Shown here piece by piece: positions 24,891 through 33,767 of a stretch of 51,982 nt of DNA. This DNA is from Syntrophorhabdaceae bacterium (GTDB lineage: Bacteria > Desulfobacterota > Syntrophorhabdia > Syntrophorhabdales > Syntrophorhabdaceae). Numbering within the stretch: position 1 is the stretch's first letter; every line of letters begins with the position of its first letter. The translations under genes and the position numbers were made by a program. The notes under the pieces were generated by a model. The model worked only from the letters and a program-made list of their open reading frames with translations, had not been told where the DNA came from and did no database searches. The DNA is taken from positions 1 through 51,982 of the forward strand of contig DASXUJ010000126.1 of NCBI GenBank assembly GCA_036504895.1. Direction: 5' to 3'.

Positions 24891-26261
24891 TTAGAGCCCA
24901 GCCTGCGGTTTTTGATAAGAAATGAGTTTCTGCCACGGAAAACCTTGATGACCGAAGCGGTACATGACCTCGAGCTTTGATTGAAACGCCGAGGGAGGGA
25001 AAATCCGGTCCCTCCGGCCCCCGAAGGCGTTCTCGAGGGCTTCGTTCATTTGGGCCGCATCCACTTCGGGGGAAAAATAGAATACAGGTTTCAAGAGGGA
25101 GTCTTCTTCCTCTATCACCCCTTCCTCTATGGACAACGTGCGCAGCGCAGCGCCCGGATAGATGCGTACTCCGGAGAATGCGAGGACCAGGCAGTTTTTC
25201 AGAGACGCAATATTGTTCAGTCCCTCTCCCAGGGTATTCCGTGTTTCCCCCGGTCCTCCGAACATCACGTAGTGGACACAGGGGATATTCTCCCCGACAC
25301 AGGCATCGTTGAAATGGACCACATCATCGAAGCCGAAGGGCTTGTTGAGCCCCTGAAGGGCGGTGTCGCTTGCCCCATCTGTTCCCGCCTCCACGGCACA
25401 GAGGCCCGAGCGCTTTAACAATCGCAGGTCTTTGCCATGGAGCCCGCGGGGCTGAAAAAATGCGGACCACTCGATTGTTATTTCCCGGCGCAGGATCTCC
25501 TCGATAATCCCGAGATAATGATCTTCACCATCATTGAATATCGAATCAGTGAAAAATACGCTGTGAGCATGGTGGTCTTTTTGCAGTTGCAAAATATCTT
25601 CTATCACCGACCCCGGTTCTCTGCACCTGCAGCTCGTCCCTTCCACCGCCGGATAGGTGCAATAAATGCAATTATACGGGCAGCCGCGCTTGGTGTGAAG
25701 ACCGACCACCCCACTCTTCTTTGTGTAGTATTTGATTAATTTCCTGTCCCATAGCGGCCGGAAAACCATGTCCCCCTGGTGAGCCGTTTCCGTCTCCCCC
25801 TTTCTCAAGATGGCCCCGGTCGATTCTCCCCGCTCTAACCGCCCGATCAGACTGTTGAAGAGAACTCCCCCTTCTCCGACAATCCCGTAATCTCCTCCGA
25901 CATAGGCGAGGATTTCCTCGGGCATGATTGAAAAAGCCGGGCCGCCTAAGACCACGGGAGCCCCCGTGAATTTCCTGACGGTTTCTCCCAATGCCCTGAC
26001 CGAGTCGAGGGTCCAGACTTCCTCCGCCGTAAAAGAGTCGACGTTATCGATATTGCGGAGCGATACCCCGACAATATCGGGTTTGAACGCCCGGACGGCC
26101 TCGCCGAGCCCTTCGTGAGATCCTTTTTCAACGAGGAGATCGAACTGCTTCACTCTATGCCCCCGGGAGGACAGGGCAGAGGCAACCACTGCCATCCCCA
26201 GGGGGTATACGGGATAAGGCTCGGTCATCGTGTTGGTGGAAATGAGGAATACCCTGCTCAC
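24891..26261 (-). CDS. B12-binding domain radical SAM protein (second of three in tandem)
   Basis: This 456-residue protein has a cobalamin-binding domain (PLGMAVVASALSSRGHRVKQ, then IVGVSLRN, VVLGGPAFS and IVGEGG). A radical SAM domain follows with CPYNCIYC (C194, C198, C201), and a C-terminal extension of about 150 residues contains FYFSPEVD. GTG start at 26261 overlaps the previous stop as GTGA. Its sequence is clearly different from its two neighbours, so the three are not recent duplicates and probably catalyse different steps. Confidence 0.85.
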   Translation of the reverse strand: MSRVFLISTNTMTEPYPVYPLGMAVVASALSSRGHRVKQFDLLVEKGSHEGLGEAVRAFKPDIVGVSLRNIDNVDSFTAEEVWTLDSVRALGETVRKFTGAPVVLGGPAFSIMPEEILAYVGGDYGIVGEGGVLFNSLIGRLERGESTGAILRKGETETAHQGDMVFRPLWDRKLIKYYTKKSGVVGLHTKRGCPYNCIYCTYPAVEGTSCRCREPGSVIEDILQLQKDHHAHSVFFTDSIFNDGEDHYLGIIEEILRREITIEWSAFFQPRGLHGKDLRLLKRSGLCAVEAGTDGASDTALQGLNKPFGFDDVVHFNDACVGENIPCVHYVMFGGPGETRNTLGEGLNNIASLKNCLVLAFSGVRIYPGAALRTLSIEEGVIEEEDSLLKPVFYFSPEVDAAQMNEALENAFGGRRDRIFPPSAFQSKLEVMYRFGHQGFPWQKLISYQKPQAGL

Positions 26262-27523
26262 CCGCCCGTCCCCTGAACCTTGAAAGAGCGCTTCTTCTTT
26301 GTGTCGTATCTCCGGTATGTCCCGTTGTCCATTTCCCGGCGGATGATTTTTTTGAAGAGCTCACCCATCTTGAGCTGGTAACCGCCCCCCGCATAAAAAG
26401 TGTCCCATGCGTACCTATACATTTCAAGGAGCTTTTCCGGAGACATCAGCTTCGGTTGGAAAACCACCTTATCCGCCGTATAATCGATCCAGTTGTTGCT
26501 CAGGATCCTCCCGTCTTTTTCGAAGCGCTCCCGTATGGGGGAATGGGGGAATGGGGTGAGGATGGTGAACTCTGCCATATCGAGCCCGATCTCGAGAAGA
26601 AACTCTACCAGCCTTTTTATGTAATCTTCGTCCTGGTCGTCTGTTCCCAGGATAATAGTACCCTCGACGCCGATGCCATGGTCTTTCAACCTTTTTATCC
26701 TGGTCCGGATCACCTCGGACGTATCGAAGATAGCCTGGTACACATACCAGCTTCCTGCCTTCGCCGCGAGGTCAAGCACCTTGTCGTCATCCAGAATAGG
26801 GTGGGAGACCCAGTTCTTCTTGAGGGGGATCATGGCGGTAAAAAGGTCTATGACCCATTCCCGGTCCTGGGCGAGAGAGTTGTCGACCAGGAAGAGCCGG
26901 TTGTTGGGGATGGACTCCATCTCTTCGATCACTGCGTCAATCGGGCGGGGACGGAACTGCCTCCCCCCGAGGAAGCCCGTGCAACAGGGGAAACAGTTGA
27001 ATCTGCATCCTCGTGACGCGTGGACGAGATCGAACATCTGGACGCCCCGGTAATTATAGAGGGAACGGTTGAGGATGTCCCGTCTCGCGGTTCCCACGAG
27101 GTGAATATCGGGATAGTCCGTCATGTAGTCGTATACTTTTTTGAGCTTTCCCTGGGTGAAGTCCCGAAGCACGACCTCGAATCTTCCCTCTGCTTCACCG
27201 ATGAACACGCTGTCCCCATGAAGGACCACCTCTTCTCTGTGGAGCATTACCGCGATCCCGCCGAATATGACGGGAACCCCTCTCTGCCTGTATGCGCGGG
27301 ATATCTCGAAGGCTCTCGGGAGCTGACTTGTGAGCATCACTGAAAGGGCCACGAGGTCAGGGTCGTCGTCAAAAGGTATGGACTGAACGTTTTCGTCAAT
27401 AAAGGTAATGTCGACCTCGGGAGGAACTGTTGCGGCGAAGACCGCGGGCCCATGGGGCGGCAGATGAAACTCCCGTTGTCCTTCGAGCTTCGGCCAGGCC
27501 GGGTAAATAAGGGTCATCTTCAT
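26258..27523 (-). CDS. B12-binding domain radical SAM protein (first of three in tandem)
   Basis: This 421-residue protein has a cobalamin-binding domain (MTLIYPAWPKLEGQ, then DLVALSVMLTSQLPRA, VIFGGIAVML and FIGEAEG). The radical SAM motif CRFNCFPC (C173, C177, C180) is followed at once by C181. ATG at 27523 has AGGAGAG 6 nt upstream; longer in-frame starts up to 27754 lie inside the preceding gene. It belongs to the HpnJ/BchE-like superfamily. The exact substrate cannot be told. The late segment LTPFPHSPIRERFEKDGRI is a common feature of these enzymes. Confidence 0.85.
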   Translation of the reverse strand: MKMTLIYPAWPKLEGQREFHLPPHGPAVFAATVPPEVDITFIDENVQSIPFDDDPDLVALSVMLTSQLPRAFEISRAYRQRGVPVIFGGIAVMLHREEVVLHGDSVFIGEAEGRFEVVLRDFTQGKLKKVYDYMTDYPDIHLVGTARRDILNRSLYNYRGVQMFDLVHASRGCRFNCFPCCTGFLGGRQFRPRPIDAVIEEMESIPNNRLFLVDNSLAQDREWVIDLFTAMIPLKKNWVSHPILDDDKVLDLAAKAGSWYVYQAIFDTSEVIRTRIKRLKDHGIGVEGTIILGTDDQDEDYIKRLVEFLLEIGLDMAEFTILTPFPHSPIRERFEKDGRILSNNWIDYTADKVVFQPKLMSPEKLLEMYRYAWDTFYAGGGYQLKMGELFKKIIRREMDNGTYRRYDTKKKRSFKVQGTGG

Positions 27524-27546
27524 TTGTCTCTCCTGTCCCCCCTTGG

Positions 27547-28260
27547 TTAGGTGATGGATGCGGTGCAGATGCTCGCGAGAGTGTTCAGGTCTTCCACCTC
27601 TTTCCCGTCGTAAAAGAGGGTCCCCGACCCATTTTGTGTCAGTGTGCCGTACGAGGGCCGCCGGGAGGAGTTTTCGTTCTGGAGCACGAAGAAGAGGGCT
27701 CCGGGAACCGAACGTCCTATCCCGGCGAGGGCCGGAGGGGCCCCTGCGTCGCACACGCCTGCAAGGGCCGAATCGTATTCCCCCTTCCCAATACCCCTCA
27801 TGGCCATGCTCACACCCGGAAGACCAGAAAGGACCGATTCGGAAAGGGCAAAGCTCGGACCGCTAAGTCCGAAATGGATTGCCGCTTCTCCGAGAAAAGT
27901 ACTAGTAAGGGCATATACGAAAAGATGGGGGCTCGCCAGGCGGCCCCCTTCAGGTATGACCGTATCACAGTAATCTTCATCCGTCTTGAGGCATCCATAG
28001 ACCGTGGAGGCGATTATAGCGATTTCTCTCGGGTCCGTCCATTCGTCGAGCCCCGCGTCTTTCAGGGCCAGGGATATGGCGGATACGCCAAGCCGGGAAT
28101 AGCTGTCCATCCTGCCGAACCGGGGGAAAGAGCCGGGGGAGACATCTTTTCTCGAGAGCTTCGGCAACGGTCCGTCGCCGCCTGCACGGAAAGGGCCTTG
28201 CCTCCCCCATCCTGCGCCCGCGGTATTCACCCAGCCCACACCTGTGAGATTCGCTTTCAA
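27547..28260 (-). CDS. Beta-ketoacyl synthase chain length factor, ApeC-like (Ketoacyl-synt_2)
   Basis: This 237-residue protein is about the size of the single-domain CLF proteins of APE clusters (PF13723) and shares their pattern. The pattern is GRMDSYSRLGV near residue 50, AIIASTVYGCLKTDEDY, ASPHLFVYALTSTFLGEAAI, and an elbow region FALSESVLSG with no Cys. It therefore looks complete rather than truncated. It should pair with the active ketosynthase encoded just upstream. The start is a TTG overlapping the previous stop (TTGA); no ATG or GTG lies nearby that keeps the family N-terminus. Confidence 0.78.
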   Translation of the reverse strand: MKANLTGVGWVNTAGAGWGRQGPFRAGGDGPLPKLSRKDVSPGSFPRFGRMDSYSRLGVSAISLALKDAGLDEWTDPREIAIIASTVYGCLKTDEDYCDTVIPEGGRLASPHLFVYALTSTFLGEAAIHFGLSGPSFALSESVLSGLPGVSMAMRGIGKGEYDSALAGVCDAGAPPALAGIGRSVPGALFFVLQNENSSRRPSYGTLTQNGSGTLFYDGKEVEDLNTLASICTASIT

Positions 28261-29390
28261 TATGATCCCGGCCGCTTGAGGATGATTGCGGCATTGATTC
28301 CGCCAAATCCGGAGTTTGTGGTGAGGAGGTAGTCGCCGGCCATGGAAACGGGTTTCGACCCGACAAGGCCTTCCGCGCCTCTCTCGGGATTGACGAAACC
28401 CACGGTGGGAGGAATGGTCTGCTCCAGGAGGGTCTTTGTCCCCAGAGCCACCTCGATACCCCCCGCGGCTCCGAAGGTATGCCCTATACACCCTTTCACG
28501 GAGTAGAGGGGAGGGCAATCTCCGTCGAAAAGGGTGTGAAACGCGGTCAGCTCCATGAGGTCGTTCTGGATGGTTCCTGTTCCGTGGGCGCTTATCCCCG
28601 CAATATCACCCTTTTCTATCCCCGCTAGGGCAATCGCATTGGAGGCCGCCCGGAGCAGGCCCAGACCTTTCGGGTCGGGAGCCGTGACATGAAACGCATC
28701 ATCGGCTATGCCGAAGCCTTTCACGATGCATAGGGGCATATGACCCTTTTGCCGAGCACGGGTTGAGCTCATGAGCAGAAGAAATGCCCCTCCCTCGCCG
28801 GGGGAGAGACCCGACCGATCTTTGTCGAAGGGCTTGCAGGCAACGCCCGACAGGGCCTGGAGTGCCGAAAAACCGGAAAATAAGAATTCGGTCATTGCAT
28901 CCGCACAGCAGATGAGTACCGATTCTACGCTTCCCGACGAGATCATGGCCGCACCCTGGGCCACTGCAATCGTGGAAGAGGCGCAGGCGGCGCCTATAGT
29001 CATTACGCCGCCCCTGAGACCCAATTTTGCCGCCACTTTTTCCCCGATTGAGGACGGCAGAATGTCTCCCGGGTCAAAGGCGAGACCCCGTCTCATTTTT
29101 TCCAGGTTGTCGATGCCGGCTTTTGTCGTAGCGGCGATGACCAGGGCATCGGTAGGAGCCCCGTTAAGCTGACCCAGGAGCCGGTCTAATATGGTTGAAA
29201 CCAGGGAGCCGGGCCCTACGGCTTCCAATCCGCGAATTGTTGCGGCTACCGTGCTCCGGTACGCCTGTGTGGGAAAGCGGTCTATTTCGCCTATTGCCGT
29301 CGTGCCTGATATAACCTTCTGCCATGTGGCTTCCAGGCTATCTCCTGCCGCGGTTATCGCGCACGCATCCGTGATCCAGACTTCCCTCAA
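28257..29390 (-). CDS. Beta-ketoacyl-ACP synthase (FabF-like), active triad
   Basis: This 377-residue ketosynthase has Cys136 (IGAACASST), His269 (ISAHGTGTIQ) and His304 (VKGCIGHTFGAAGG). I place the start at TTG 29390, overlapping the thioesterase stop as TTGA. The protein then begins REVWITDACAITAAG, which matches the FabF N-terminus. Upstream in-frame GTG 29411 or TTG 29420 would add a short non-homologous tail. Followed directly by a Cys-less ApeC-like CLF, it forms the second KS/CLF pair of the operon, probably the ApeO/ApeC equivalent. Confidence 0.86.
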   Translation of the reverse strand: MREVWITDACAITAAGDSLEATWQKVISGTTAIGEIDRFPTQAYRSTVAATIRGLEAVGPGSLVSTILDRLLGQLNGAPTDALVIAATTKAGIDNLEKMRRGLAFDPGDILPSSIGEKVAAKLGLRGGVMTIGAACASSTIAVAQGAAMISSGSVESVLICCADAMTEFLFSGFSALQALSGVACKPFDKDRSGLSPGEGGAFLLLMSSTRARQKGHMPLCIVKGFGIADDAFHVTAPDPKGLGLLRAASNAIALAGIEKGDIAGISAHGTGTIQNDLMELTAFHTLFDGDCPPLYSVKGCIGHTFGAAGGIEVALGTKTLLEQTIPPTVGFVNPERGAEGLVGSKPVSMAGDYLLTTNSGFGGINAAIILKRPGSY

Positions 29391-29857
29391 TGGAACTGCC
29401 CCGCTTTCCACTTTTCGCAAAATTCTCTGTAAAAAGGCGGCGGAATAAGGAGGAGATTGCCTTTTGCATCCAGCATTATCTGAACCGTATATCCTGTGGT
29501 CGCAAGGAGGCCTTCCTTGTCGCGTATCAGATATTCTATATCGATGCGGGCCGCTTCGGTCCAGTGGAGAATGCTCTGGATGGTGAAATCGTCGTGGTAC
29601 CTCAGTGGCCGATGATAGTCCGAGTGCATGATTCTTATGGGCGCAATGATGCCGTTCCTCTGCAGGTCCAGGTAGCCGAGGCCGTACTTCTCTCCGGCCG
29701 CACAGCGTGCGTCTTCGAAATAGCTTGCATACCGGCCGTGCCAGACAATACCGAGGGGATCCGTCTCTTCGAACCGCACCCGCCTTTCTACGGTGATTAT
29801 GAGGGGCGGTGGATTATCTTTTCGGAAGGGAAAGTATGGTTTACGCATGATCTTCAT
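29387..29857 (-). CDS. Acyl-CoA/ACP thioesterase, 4HBT hotdog family
   Basis: This 156-residue hotdog protein has the YbgC/4HBT catalytic region RFEETDPLGIVWHGRYASYFEDAR (D33, H40, E48). It hydrolyses acyl thioesters. APE clusters contain a thioesterase of this kind (ApeK), thought to edit or release chains. The ATG at 29857 has an AGGGG-type ribosome-binding site. It is 26 nt downstream of the dehydratase stop and coupled to the ketosynthase downstream. Confidence 0.85.
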   Translation of the reverse strand: MKIMRKPYFPFRKDNPPPLIITVERRVRFEETDPLGIVWHGRYASYFEDARCAAGEKYGLGYLDLQRNGIIAPIRIMHSDYHRPLRYHDDFTIQSILHWTEAARIDIEYLIRDKEGLLATTGYTVQIMLDAKGNLLLIPPPFYREFCEKWKAGQFH

Positions 29858-29883
29858 TACCCCTTTGAAAGTTGTATAAATGC

Positions 29884-30273
29884 TCAGACAGACCCATGGC
29901 CCCTTTCGGAAAAAGTGAGGAGCAGGGAGGCGGCGAGGCCTTCGCCGATAGTCAGCGTTGCCTCAAAGCCGGTCTCTCCTTTCATGATACGCTCGCGGTA
30001 CTGCACCGTTACCTCGCTGCCGGGATGTATTTCCATACGGAATTTGGCCTTGATGATGGAAATGAGCGCGAGAGGGCGGCGCTGTATCTCCTCTGCCATT
30101 GTGAGGACCGTCAGTACCTGCATGAAGGCGGGAAGGACCGGATAGCCGGGGAAGTGGCCGGAAAACCCCACGAAGTCGGGTGTAAAAGTATAAGACTGTG
30201 TGAATACTCCGGTTTCCGTCTCCCTTGCGGGGCCGGATGCCGATAGGTGTATGGCAGTTTTTAATAGATCCAT
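29884..30273 (-). CDS. 3-hydroxyacyl-ACP dehydratase, ApeI/FabZ-like hotdog
   Basis: This 129-residue single-hotdog protein has GHFPGYPVLPAFMQ (H40 as the catalytic His), the FabZ/FabA signature in the ApeI version. It dehydrates 3-hydroxyacyl-ACP to the trans-2-enoyl form, keeping double bonds if no enoyl reductase follows. No enoyl reductase gene is seen in the cluster, consistent with an unsaturated product. The ATG at 30273 is 4 nt after the MMPL stop; longer in-frame starts fall inside that gene. Confidence 0.83.
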   Translation of the reverse strand: MDLLKTAIHLSASGPARETETGVFTQSYTFTPDFVGFSGHFPGYPVLPAFMQVLTVLTMAEEIQRRPLALISIIKAKFRMEIHPGSEVTVQYRERIMKGETGFEATLTIGEGLAASLLLTFSERGHGSV

Positions 30274-30277
30274 CCGG

Positions 30278-32662
30278 TCACCCCATCTTCCGCGAACGAT
30301 AGAAGGCGGGTACGACAAAGAGAGCGGACGGTATGGCCCCGCACATGCCGAGAAGCACCGATATGCCGATAGAGTAGAGGGCGGGGTGGCGGGCAAGCGT
30401 CAGGGCGCCCATCCCCACGAGGCTTGTGAGTCCGCCGAGAAGGACGGCCATGTTCGTATTGTCGTCATTTCCTTGAGAGATGCGGCTCACCATGAAAATA
30501 CCGAGGTCTACGCTCAAACCGATGACAAGGATGGTGGCTATGATGTTGAAAAGGTTAAACTCGATGCCCCTCCATCCCATGGCGCCGAACATAAAAATGA
30601 GGCCTGCGGCCACGGGAACCGCAGCGTAGAGAACTTTGCTCCACGAGCGGAAGACCAGAGAGAGAAAAACAAGGATAACGATCGAAGCTGCAATAATGTA
30701 GCTCACGAAGTTCTTGACCATGGCCTTGCTGATCGTCTCATTGAAGCGGGAGTTTGACACAAACCGGTGGACAAAAGGGGTATTTGCCCGATTCTCGAAG
30801 AGGGCGGCCACTTCCGGGGTGTCGGGAACCAGAGTGAGGACCCGCCAGTTGGGGCCTTCACGCACAATCATGGAGTCTATCACATCGGCAAACCCGGCCT
30901 TTCTGAGACCTTCCGGAGTAACCTCAACCGGCGTGGCCTTCAGCGTCTCCAGAAAGGGCTCGAAAGCCTGAGGGGTAAAGCCTGTCTTCACGCTTTCCTG
31001 CTCAAGAAGTCTCTTTACCATGTTTCGGTTGGCGCCCGACCATTGCGCTTCCCAGCGGCGCCGGTTCGCCTCCTGCGTTCCCGCCGAAGGCAGCAGCGGT
31101 GCGAGACTGATGATCCCCTCGTCAGGAACTTTCCCCTTGAGGTAGGAGAACAACCGGTCGTTATTTTTAAGGGCCGATTCAAGGTCCGCGCCTTCTGCAA
31201 AGACCATTGCAAGTCCGCGGAAGTCTCCCCAGGTCTGTTTCAGTTGCTCTTCCATTACGCTTAATGACTTGGGGATCATGCTCACCGCGCGCATATCGCC
31301 GTTGAACTTGAGCCGGCTTCCCTGCCACAGGCAAAGGACCATGAGGAGGAGCCATCCCGCGATTATGATGCCCCTGCCGAATGCCTTCGTGGCGGGAACG
31401 GGGATGGCTGAAGAGCGCCTTCGCGGCGGCAGACCCCGGATGAAATGGGGGAGAATGACAAGGGAAAAGATAAGGGATGCGATAATGCCGATAATGGAAA
31501 AAAATGCGATTTGACGCTGCCCGGGAAGCTCGGAAAAGAAGAGGGCGCTGAAAGTTGCCATGGTGGTTACGCCGCTCAACAGCACGGGGCGTGAAATGCG
31601 GGCAACCGCTTCCCCCTTGTAGTCTCCCATGTCCCGGAGCGAGAAGTAAGTAAATATGGGATAATCATCGGCAATCCCCATGAGTACGGAACCAAAAGCA
31701 ATAGTCACCGCAGAGATGGTGTGGTAGACGCACAAGACCCCCGCAGTGGCGATGCAGACCACCGAGGTGGGTACGAGAAAAACAAAGATCGCCCTCCAGT
31801 TCCGCATGAAAAGAAAGAGGAGCAGGAGAATGGTAAGGGATGCACAGGTGAGTATGACAAAGAGGTCTTCCTTTATGGTCTCCGCATTCGCACTGGTGTA
31901 GGAGTGGCCGCTCAAGAAGGAAACGGCGATGCCGGGCGTGCGGTGGGCGTCGATAACCCCCCTCGTGTAATCGATCAGATGCTTTGCCCCCAGGGCATCG
32001 GTAATCTTTATAGGGGTTTCGGCGATGAGAAGTCCATTTTTGTCGTCAGCGCTTATGAAATGGTTCTCCTTGAGGACCATCCCCTTAAACATATTCATGT
32101 GTCGGAGCTTCTCGAGGATAAGCAGGTGAAACTGGAGCGGATCTGCCTGGAATAAGGGTTTCATGACCCAGCCCTCAGGAGAATTGAGGGTGACCCTGAT
32201 CTCTCTGAGCCTGGAGTCGACGTTTTCAGGAGTAAGGAGTCCCCTGGTCCTCTCCACATCCTTATCAGTCATAAGGGAAGGACCGCTCTTAAGGACCCAG
32301 GAGAGGAATTCATCGGGCGCCGGCATCTCCGGACCTGCGATCACGCGGCGGTAATAGGGCATTTTCAACGCCCCCGCGAGCGTGTCCTGAGCTTCCATAA
32401 GGGCCTTCCGGTCAACTCCGGGACCCGCCTTGAGATTGATGACCACCTTCTGCATAAAAGGAGCCTGCTGGAGAAGGCGGAAATCTATTGCGGCGTCCGA
32501 GGCGCCGTCGGGAAGTAAAGGGCTGACGTCTTCACTCAGTTTTATGCTCTTGAGAGCAAAGGCGCTCAAGGCCATAACCAGGGCGATTATGGCGTACAGA
32601 AATATCCGGCGATGCTGGAAGAACTCAAAGACCCGTGAAAATATGGTGTAAAAAGATCCCAT
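30278..32662 (-). CDS. MMPL/RND-family exporter
   Basis: This 794-residue inner-membrane protein has the two-fold RND layout. TM1 is near residues 18-36, followed by a large periplasmic domain, then TM2-6 around 258-410 (including ILLLLFLFMRNW and VLMGIADDYPIFTYFSLRD). TM7 is near 425, then a second periplasmic domain, then TM8-12 around 650-790. Proteins of this size without a fusion or porin partner (COG4258) occur in APE clusters and are thought to export the acyl product from the inner membrane. It lies directly next to a LolA-like carrier: the LolA stop and MMPL start share one base (TGATG). Confidence 0.87.
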   Translation of the reverse strand: MGSFYTIFSRVFEFFQHRRIFLYAIIALVMALSAFALKSIKLSEDVSPLLPDGASDAAIDFRLLQQAPFMQKVVINLKAGPGVDRKALMEAQDTLAGALKMPYYRRVIAGPEMPAPDEFLSWVLKSGPSLMTDKDVERTRGLLTPENVDSRLREIRVTLNSPEGWVMKPLFQADPLQFHLLILEKLRHMNMFKGMVLKENHFISADDKNGLLIAETPIKITDALGAKHLIDYTRGVIDAHRTPGIAVSFLSGHSYTSANAETIKEDLFVILTCASLTILLLLFLFMRNWRAIFVFLVPTSVVCIATAGVLCVYHTISAVTIAFGSVLMGIADDYPIFTYFSLRDMGDYKGEAVARISRPVLLSGVTTMATFSALFFSELPGQRQIAFFSIIGIIASLIFSLVILPHFIRGLPPRRRSSAIPVPATKAFGRGIIIAGWLLLMVLCLWQGSRLKFNGDMRAVSMIPKSLSVMEEQLKQTWGDFRGLAMVFAEGADLESALKNNDRLFSYLKGKVPDEGIISLAPLLPSAGTQEANRRRWEAQWSGANRNMVKRLLEQESVKTGFTPQAFEPFLETLKATPVEVTPEGLRKAGFADVIDSMIVREGPNWRVLTLVPDTPEVAALFENRANTPFVHRFVSNSRFNETISKAMVKNFVSYIIAASIVILVFLSLVFRSWSKVLYAAVPVAAGLIFMFGAMGWRGIEFNLFNIIATILVIGLSVDLGIFMVSRISQGNDDNTNMAVLLGGLTSLVGMGALTLARHPALYSIGISVLLGMCGAIPSALFVVPAFYRSRKMG

Positions 32663-33324
32663 CAGGGCGTGAACAGATTACCCGGCAGTGGTTCGTCAAG
32701 AAGAGTGTGAAAAAATCTAATGCGTACATAATCCCCGCCTTTTTCAGATATATCCACCGAACTGACGTGGGACCAATCCCTGGAAAAGGTAATAATGAGG
32801 TGTGAGATATATTTCTTTTCCTGCGAGGAGAGAGGGGTGAGTCTGAGGGCCGTGGGCCTGTCTTCCGTCACGGTGATCCTGTACCGTTTCTCGAGCCATG
32901 CAAAGTCGGCTCGCGACCATGCAAAGACCTGCTCCACAATCGCCCTTGCCACGGGCTCCTTCCGTACATCGAAGGTCTCTGTCTTACGGGCATCACCCTC
33001 CCACCGTCTTGCCTTGACACCCGTCACCACAAATCCCGCCGGAGAGGGTTTAACGATCTCCCAGTAGAGACGGTCCGGCTTTTCGTAGACAAAGCGTCCG
33101 CTGGATAGGAGAGGGTCTTTCAGCATGGACGAGTGTTTTTCCTGAACAAAATCGCTCGAGATAGTCCGGAAGGACGCTGCGGCGGCGGCAATACGGGAAA
33201 AGGCCTCCGACCTCAGGTCCTGTCTCTCCTCTTCGGCTTGTGTTTCCGTCATCGATCCGAAGGCCAGGCAAAGGACCAGAAGAGTAATAAGAGAAGAGAG
33301 ATAACGATACGGCCTTGTGATCAT
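32662..33324 (-). CDS. LolA-like periplasmic carrier protein
   Basis: This 220-residue protein has a signal peptide (about 1-30, cleaved near TQA-E) and a LolA-like fold. It shows FRTISSDFVQEKHSSML, SGRFVYEKPDRLYWEIVKP and a late AFSRDWSHVSSVDISEKGGDYVRIRF-like segment. LolA proteins shield acyl chains crossing the periplasm. The version in APE clusters is presumed to carry the polyene lipid to the outer membrane after the MMPL exporter. The ATG at 33324 has GGAGGAGG upstream and overlaps the preceding stop as ATGA. Confidence 0.84.
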   Translation of the reverse strand: MITRPYRYLSSLITLLVLCLAFGSMTETQAEEERQDLRSEAFSRIAAAAASFRTISSDFVQEKHSSMLKDPLLSSGRFVYEKPDRLYWEIVKPSPAGFVVTGVKARRWEGDARKTETFDVRKEPVARAIVEQVFAWSRADFAWLEKRYRITVTEDRPTALRLTPLSSQEKKYISHLIITFSRDWSHVSSVDISEKGGDYVRIRFFHTLLDEPLPGNLFTP

Positions 33325-33767
33325 AAGGCCTCCTCCTTCGGAACCCATACCATCACTTTTCCGCAGGCGATGGCCTCCGTTTCGCGCATGACGGTGCCCT
33401 CTGCCAGGGCAAAGTCGTCGGTCTCTCCTACTTTCTTAATAACGATCGACAATTTGTCTCCGATCTGCGCGGCTCCGAGAACTTCAAATCCTTTCACCTC
33501 CACGAGAAAACCTTTCGCTACGCGATTTCCCTCCATCATATCTTCGTACCCCTTCACCGTCGCAAAAGCCTGCGCAATGAGCTCGACAAACACGGTGGGC
33601 TCGACTGAACCATCCTTCGTGACGAAAATACCGTCAGGGGCTATGGTCGACTCCACCACTCCGCCGCCGCTGTGAAACTCAGTCAGATAGTCGACCGCCA
33701 ACAGGGGCGGCCTCTGGGGCAGGAGCATCCCGGCCGCGACAGGAAGATCGAGGGAGCGGTTCCTCAC
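33321..33767 (-). CDS. Hotdog-fold 3-hydroxyacyl-ACP dehydratase, ApeP-like
   Basis: This 148-residue hotdog protein has LLPQRPPLLAVDYLTE (FabZ-like substrate loop, lacking the HFPG motif), VEPTVFVELIAQAFATVKGYE along the central helix, and GTVMRETEAIACGKVMVW at the end. This matches the ApeP type of APE clusters, which works together with the ApeI-type dehydratase. The GTG start overlaps the acyltransferase stop (GTGA). Alone it may be non-catalytic or form a heterodimer with the ApeI-like protein. Confidence 0.8.
   Translation of the reverse strand: MRNRSLDLPVAAGMLLPQRPPLLAVDYLTEFHSGGGVVESTIAPDGIFVTKDGSVEPTVFVELIAQAFATVKGYEDMMEGNRVAKGFLVEVKGFEVLGAAQIGDKLSIVIKKVGETDDFALAEGTVMRETEAIACGKVMVWVPKEEAL

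Noticed and set aside
27547-28260. A truncated, decayed ketosynthase
   Set aside because: Its length (about 237 aa), TTGA start overlap and sequence pattern fit the complete single-domain ApeC-like CLF family, so it is kept as intact.
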